Shown piece by piece: positions 50,122-52,197 of a stretch of DNA of 52,197 nt. The notes beneath the pieces were generated by a model that saw nothing but the letters and a program-made list of their open reading frames with translations, made no database searches and had not been told where the DNA came from. The stretch is from contig JAUJNA010000002.1 in assembly GCA_030446555.1 (NCBI GenBank), forward strand, positions 18,140 through 70,336. Direction: 5' to 3'. Both the position numbers and the translations under genes were made by a program. The stretch is from Chloroflexota bacterium (lineage in GTDB: Bacteria; Chloroflexota; Limnocylindria; Limnocylindrales; CSP1-4). The number at the start of each line of letters is the position of its first letter. The stretch's first letter is position 1.

Positions 50122-50523
50122 ATGAAGAGGACGAAGAGCGGCCGCGTCATGACGCTCCTTGGAGTGGCGTTCGCCATGAGCGCGCTCGTGGCGGTCTCCT
50201 CGCCTGTCGCGGCCGACGGTGCCGCCGAGGTCCAGCGCGAGGGCGACTGTTCCGGCAACGCGGACTGGCGACTCGAGGTCGAGCGCGAGGACGGTGGTCT
50301 GCAGGTGGACCTGCGCATCCGCCAGGATGACCAGCCCGGCCAGGTCTGGGACATCCGCATCAAGCAGAACGGTGAGCGGTTCTTCCGGGCGGACCGGACG
50401 ACGAACGAGGACGGAGAGATCCGCATCCGGCGCCAGCGCCCGAACACGGCCGGCGACGATCGCTTCTTCTTCAAGGCGATCGGGCCGAATGGCCAGACCT
50501 GCGCGGGCGGACTCACCATCTGA
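50122..50523 (+). CDS. small secreted protein of unknown function
   Basis: 133 aa: basic start MKRTKSGRVM, hydrophobic segment TLLGVAFAMSALVAVSS and a signal peptidase-like site VAADGA about residue 30, then an acidic, charged domain with a Cys at each end (GDCSGNADW and GQTCAGGLTI) that could form a disulfide. Strands such as GQVWDIRIKQNGERFF and IRIRRQRPNTAGDDRFFFKA suggest a beta-sandwich. GAGAGGTGCAGG lies before the ATG. It is transcribed opposite to ybeY and the HD-phosphohydrolase gene and ends at a strong hairpin, which looks like an inserted single-gene unit. Confidence 0.75.
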   Translation: MKRTKSGRVMTLLGVAFAMSALVAVSSPVAADGAAEVQREGDCSGNADWRLEVEREDGGLQVDLRIRQDDQPGQVWDIRIKQNGERFFRADRTTNEDGEIRIRRQRPNTAGDDRFFFKAIGPNGQTCAGGLTI

Positions 50524-50571
50524 TCGATCCCACCAGGGCACGGCGCATCAGCTCGGCCAGCACGATGAAGG

Positions 50572-50605
50572 GGAACGGCGGGGACCTGGATGTCCCCGCC
50601 GTTCC
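50572..50605 (+). terminator. intrinsic terminator hairpin
   Basis: Perfect 14-bp stem: ggaacggcggggac, loop ctggat, then gtccccgccgttcc, followed by tgttgtgt. It lies 49 nt after the secreted-protein stop and, since it is symmetric, may also serve the opposite gene. Confidence 0.85.
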
Positions 50606-50751
50606 TGTTGTGTCGGTCCCCGATCCAGCGGCGCGAGCCGCGTACCGAGCCGGTCAGCTTCTCACCCCGGGCTCCCACGACCATGCACTGGACGGTCCGG
50701 TCGCCCTCGAGCCAGGACTGACCGCTCGGATGGATGGTGTGGTCATGGCGT

Positions 50752-52197
50752 TCAGCGGCCGGTTCGCCCGGACGCGGCACGCCTCGATTCGAGCTCGACG
50801 ACCTTGTTCTGGGGATACTCGATGCGGCGGTGGTACATCCCCAGCAGCTGCGCGATGAAGGCCTCGCGGATGCGCTCGAGATCGCGCAGCGTGAGATCGC
50901 ATTCGTCGAACTGACCGTCTTCCAGCCGCTCACGGATGATGCGCTGGACCATCGCGCGGATGGCCGGCTCTTCCTGGCTGGTGAGCGACCGCACGGACGC
51001 CTCGACGCCATCCGCGAGCATCAGGATGGCCGCCTCCCGTGATTGGGGCTTCGGGCCGGAATGGCGGAAGCGGCGCGCCTCGACCTTCGCCTGCGCCTCC
51101 CGCGCCTGGGGCGTCCCGGGTACCGCCCCAGCTTGCTCGACGGCCCGCTCCCTGGCCCTGGCGAAGAAGTAGCTCATCAGCGCGGTGCCATGGTGCTGGG
51201 GGATGAAACCGATGATCGCCTTGGGCAGCCGGTAGCGGTACCCCAGGTCGATGCCGTTGGCCACGTGCGCCTTCACCACCTCGGCGGACTGCTCGGGCGT
51301 CATCTCGTCGTGGGGGTTCTCCTGTCCGGCCTGGTTCTCGATGAAGCCGGTCGGGTTGGCCAGCTTCCCGATGTCGTGGTAGTAGGCCGCGGCGCGCGTG
51401 ACCAGCGGGTCGGCACCGATCGCTTCAGCGGCGCGCTCGCCGAGGTTCCCCACCATCAACGAGTGGTGGTAGGTGCCGGGCGTCTCCAGGAGCAGCCGTC
51501 GGAGCAGCGGATGGGACGGGTTGGCCAGCTCCAGCAGCTGGAAGGAGGTGGTGATGCCGAAGAGGTTGCCCAGCGCGACGAACGAGCCCAGGGCGGCCAC
51601 GGCCGCTCCGCCGGCGGCGGCGATGGCAGCTCCCCAGAGCTGGATGACACCCGTGAGGTCGCGTTCGCCGATGAGCGTGAAGGCGCTGACCACCGCGATG
51701 TTGACGATGCCCATCGCCAGCGCGGCCTGCACGAAGTTGGCAAGACGCTCACCGCGGCGCACCACGATGATGCCGGCCATGCCGCTCAGGAAGACGTACG
51801 CCGCGAGTTCCACGGTGCCGCTGATGGCGCCTGCCACCATGCCCAGGATGGCCATCGCCACGAGCGCCGTGCCGCTGTCGAGGAGCACCGCGAGGAGCAG
51901 GCCCACCGCCGCGACCGGTGCGAAGTAGGGCAGCACCGAGCGGTCGCCGGTGACCTGGAGGGCCAGTGTCGCGGCGACCACGACGAAGCCCAGCAGCAGC
52001 GAGTTGGTGCGGTGCCAGAGCTCGGGGCGGAAGCGCCATACCCAGCCCAGGAGCAGCGCGACGAGCAGGGCGGAGACGAGCGCCCAGCCGCCCACCTTGA
52101 TCAGATCGGGCTGCGGATCGAGCAATCCCAGCCGGTCGAGCTGCTCGTAGAGCGTCTCGTCGATGGCCTGACCTTCGCGCACCACGATCTGGCCGCG
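50752..52197 (-). CDS. 7TM-HD (PgpH-type) cyclic dinucleotide phosphohydrolase, N-terminus cut by window edge
   Basis: Membrane-bound HD phosphohydrolase; characterised members hydrolyse c-di-AMP. The frame runs open to the right edge (RGQIVVREGQAIDETLYEQL), so the extracellular 7TMR-HDED domain and true start lie outside. Seven transmembrane helices follow about residues 40-230 of the visible part, for instance SLLLGFVVVAATLAL and GTALVAMAILGMVAGAIS. The HD domain has PGTYHHSLMVGNLGERAAEA, RAAAYYHDIGKLANPTGF (HD pair), FIPQHHGTALMSYFF and AAILMLADGVEASVRS. The neighbourhood with ybeY is typical for this family. Confidence 0.9.
   Translation of the reverse strand, partial: RGQIVVREGQAIDETLYEQLDRLGLLDPQPDLIKVGGWALVSALLVALLLGWVWRFRPELWHRTNSLLLGFVVVAATLALQVTGDRSVLPYFAPVAAVGLLLAVLLDSGTALVAMAILGMVAGAISGTVELAAYVFLSGMAGIIVVRRGERLANFVQAALAMGIVNIAVVSAFTLIGERDLTGVIQLWGAAIAAAGGAAVAALGSFVALGNLFGITTSFQLLELANPSHPLLRRLLLETPGTYHHSLMVGNLGERAAEAIGADPLVTRAAAYYHDIGKLANPTGFIENQAGQENPHDEMTPEQSAEVVKAHVANGIDLGYRYRLPKAIIGFIPQHHGTALMSYFFARARERAVEQAGAVPGTPQAREAQAKVEARRFRHSGPKPQSREAAILMLADGVEASVRSLTSQEEPAIRAMVQRIIRERLEDGQFDECDLTLRDLERIREAFIAQLLGMYHRRIEYPQNKVVELESRRAASGRTGR

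Noticed and set aside
1-52197. CRISPR arrays, transposases, integrases, prophage genes, tRNA and rRNA genes
   Set aside because: Looked for on both strands and none seen.

Overview
The window reads as a stretch of chromosome from a high-GC, free-living bacterium. Genes are dense, GTG starts are common, and many neighbours overlap by ATGA/GTGA. Family content (bifunctional phosphoglucose/phosphomannose isomerase, MtnA-like protein with an arginine-rich N-terminus, paired phytoene-desaturase-like FAD enzymes, TSNG-repeat and ELWxxDGT-repeat proteins) suggests Chloroflexota, perhaps the Limnocylindria group. That placement is inference; there is no rRNA, tRNA or other marker that settles it. I see no phage, transposase, CRISPR array or RNA gene.

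Layout. 0-11 kb: a biotin ligase cut by the left edge; a threonine-synthase-like gene followed by a lipoprotein polysaccharide deacetylase; two tandem ELWxxDGT-repeat secreted proteins (the second frameshifted); a SAM methyltransferase; a large LuxR-type ATPase regulator whose HTH is out of frame after a run of eight C; and trpS, whose C-terminus is also out of frame. 11-18 kb: AI-2E family permease, surE, then on the other strand two phytoene-desaturase-like oxidoreductases and a TSNG-repeat lipoprotein in one overlapping operon. 18-20.6 kb: a VapBC-type toxin-antitoxin pair with a palindrome over its promoter, a small leftover ORF, a GcvT-family protein and a conserved hypothetical. 20.5-23.7 kb: a cobalamin riboswitch controlling a btuFCD-type uptake operon. 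23.9-26.7 kb: a secreted HExxHxxGxxH metalloprotease, a lipoprotein and a SWIM zinc-finger miniprotein.

26.8-39 kb is the most distinctive part: phosphoglucose/phosphomannose isomerase, phosphoglucomutase/phosphomannomutase, mannose-1-phosphate guanylyltransferase, a glycosyltransferase, and five unrelated-looking sulfotransferases, with metK and a class V aminotransferase among them. Together they could make GDP-mannose and build and sulfate a surface glycan. 33.4-44.2 kb also holds S-adenosylmethionine turnover and purine salvage: metK, ahcY, a GNAT acetyltransferase, an MtnA-like protein without the catalytic residues, apt and an XdhC-family protein. 44.2-52.2 kb is housekeeping: mfd, pth, a small membrane protein, ybeY, and the 7TM-HD phosphohydrolase (PgpH type) cut by the right edge, with a small secreted-protein gene inserted between the last two.

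A recurrent signal is a TAnnnT hexamer placed 6-8 nt before the start codon of several genes, which implies leaderless transcripts. Three apparent frameshifts all fall in the first 11.2 kb, one of them in an essential tRNA synthetase gene, so local sequence error has to be considered there.
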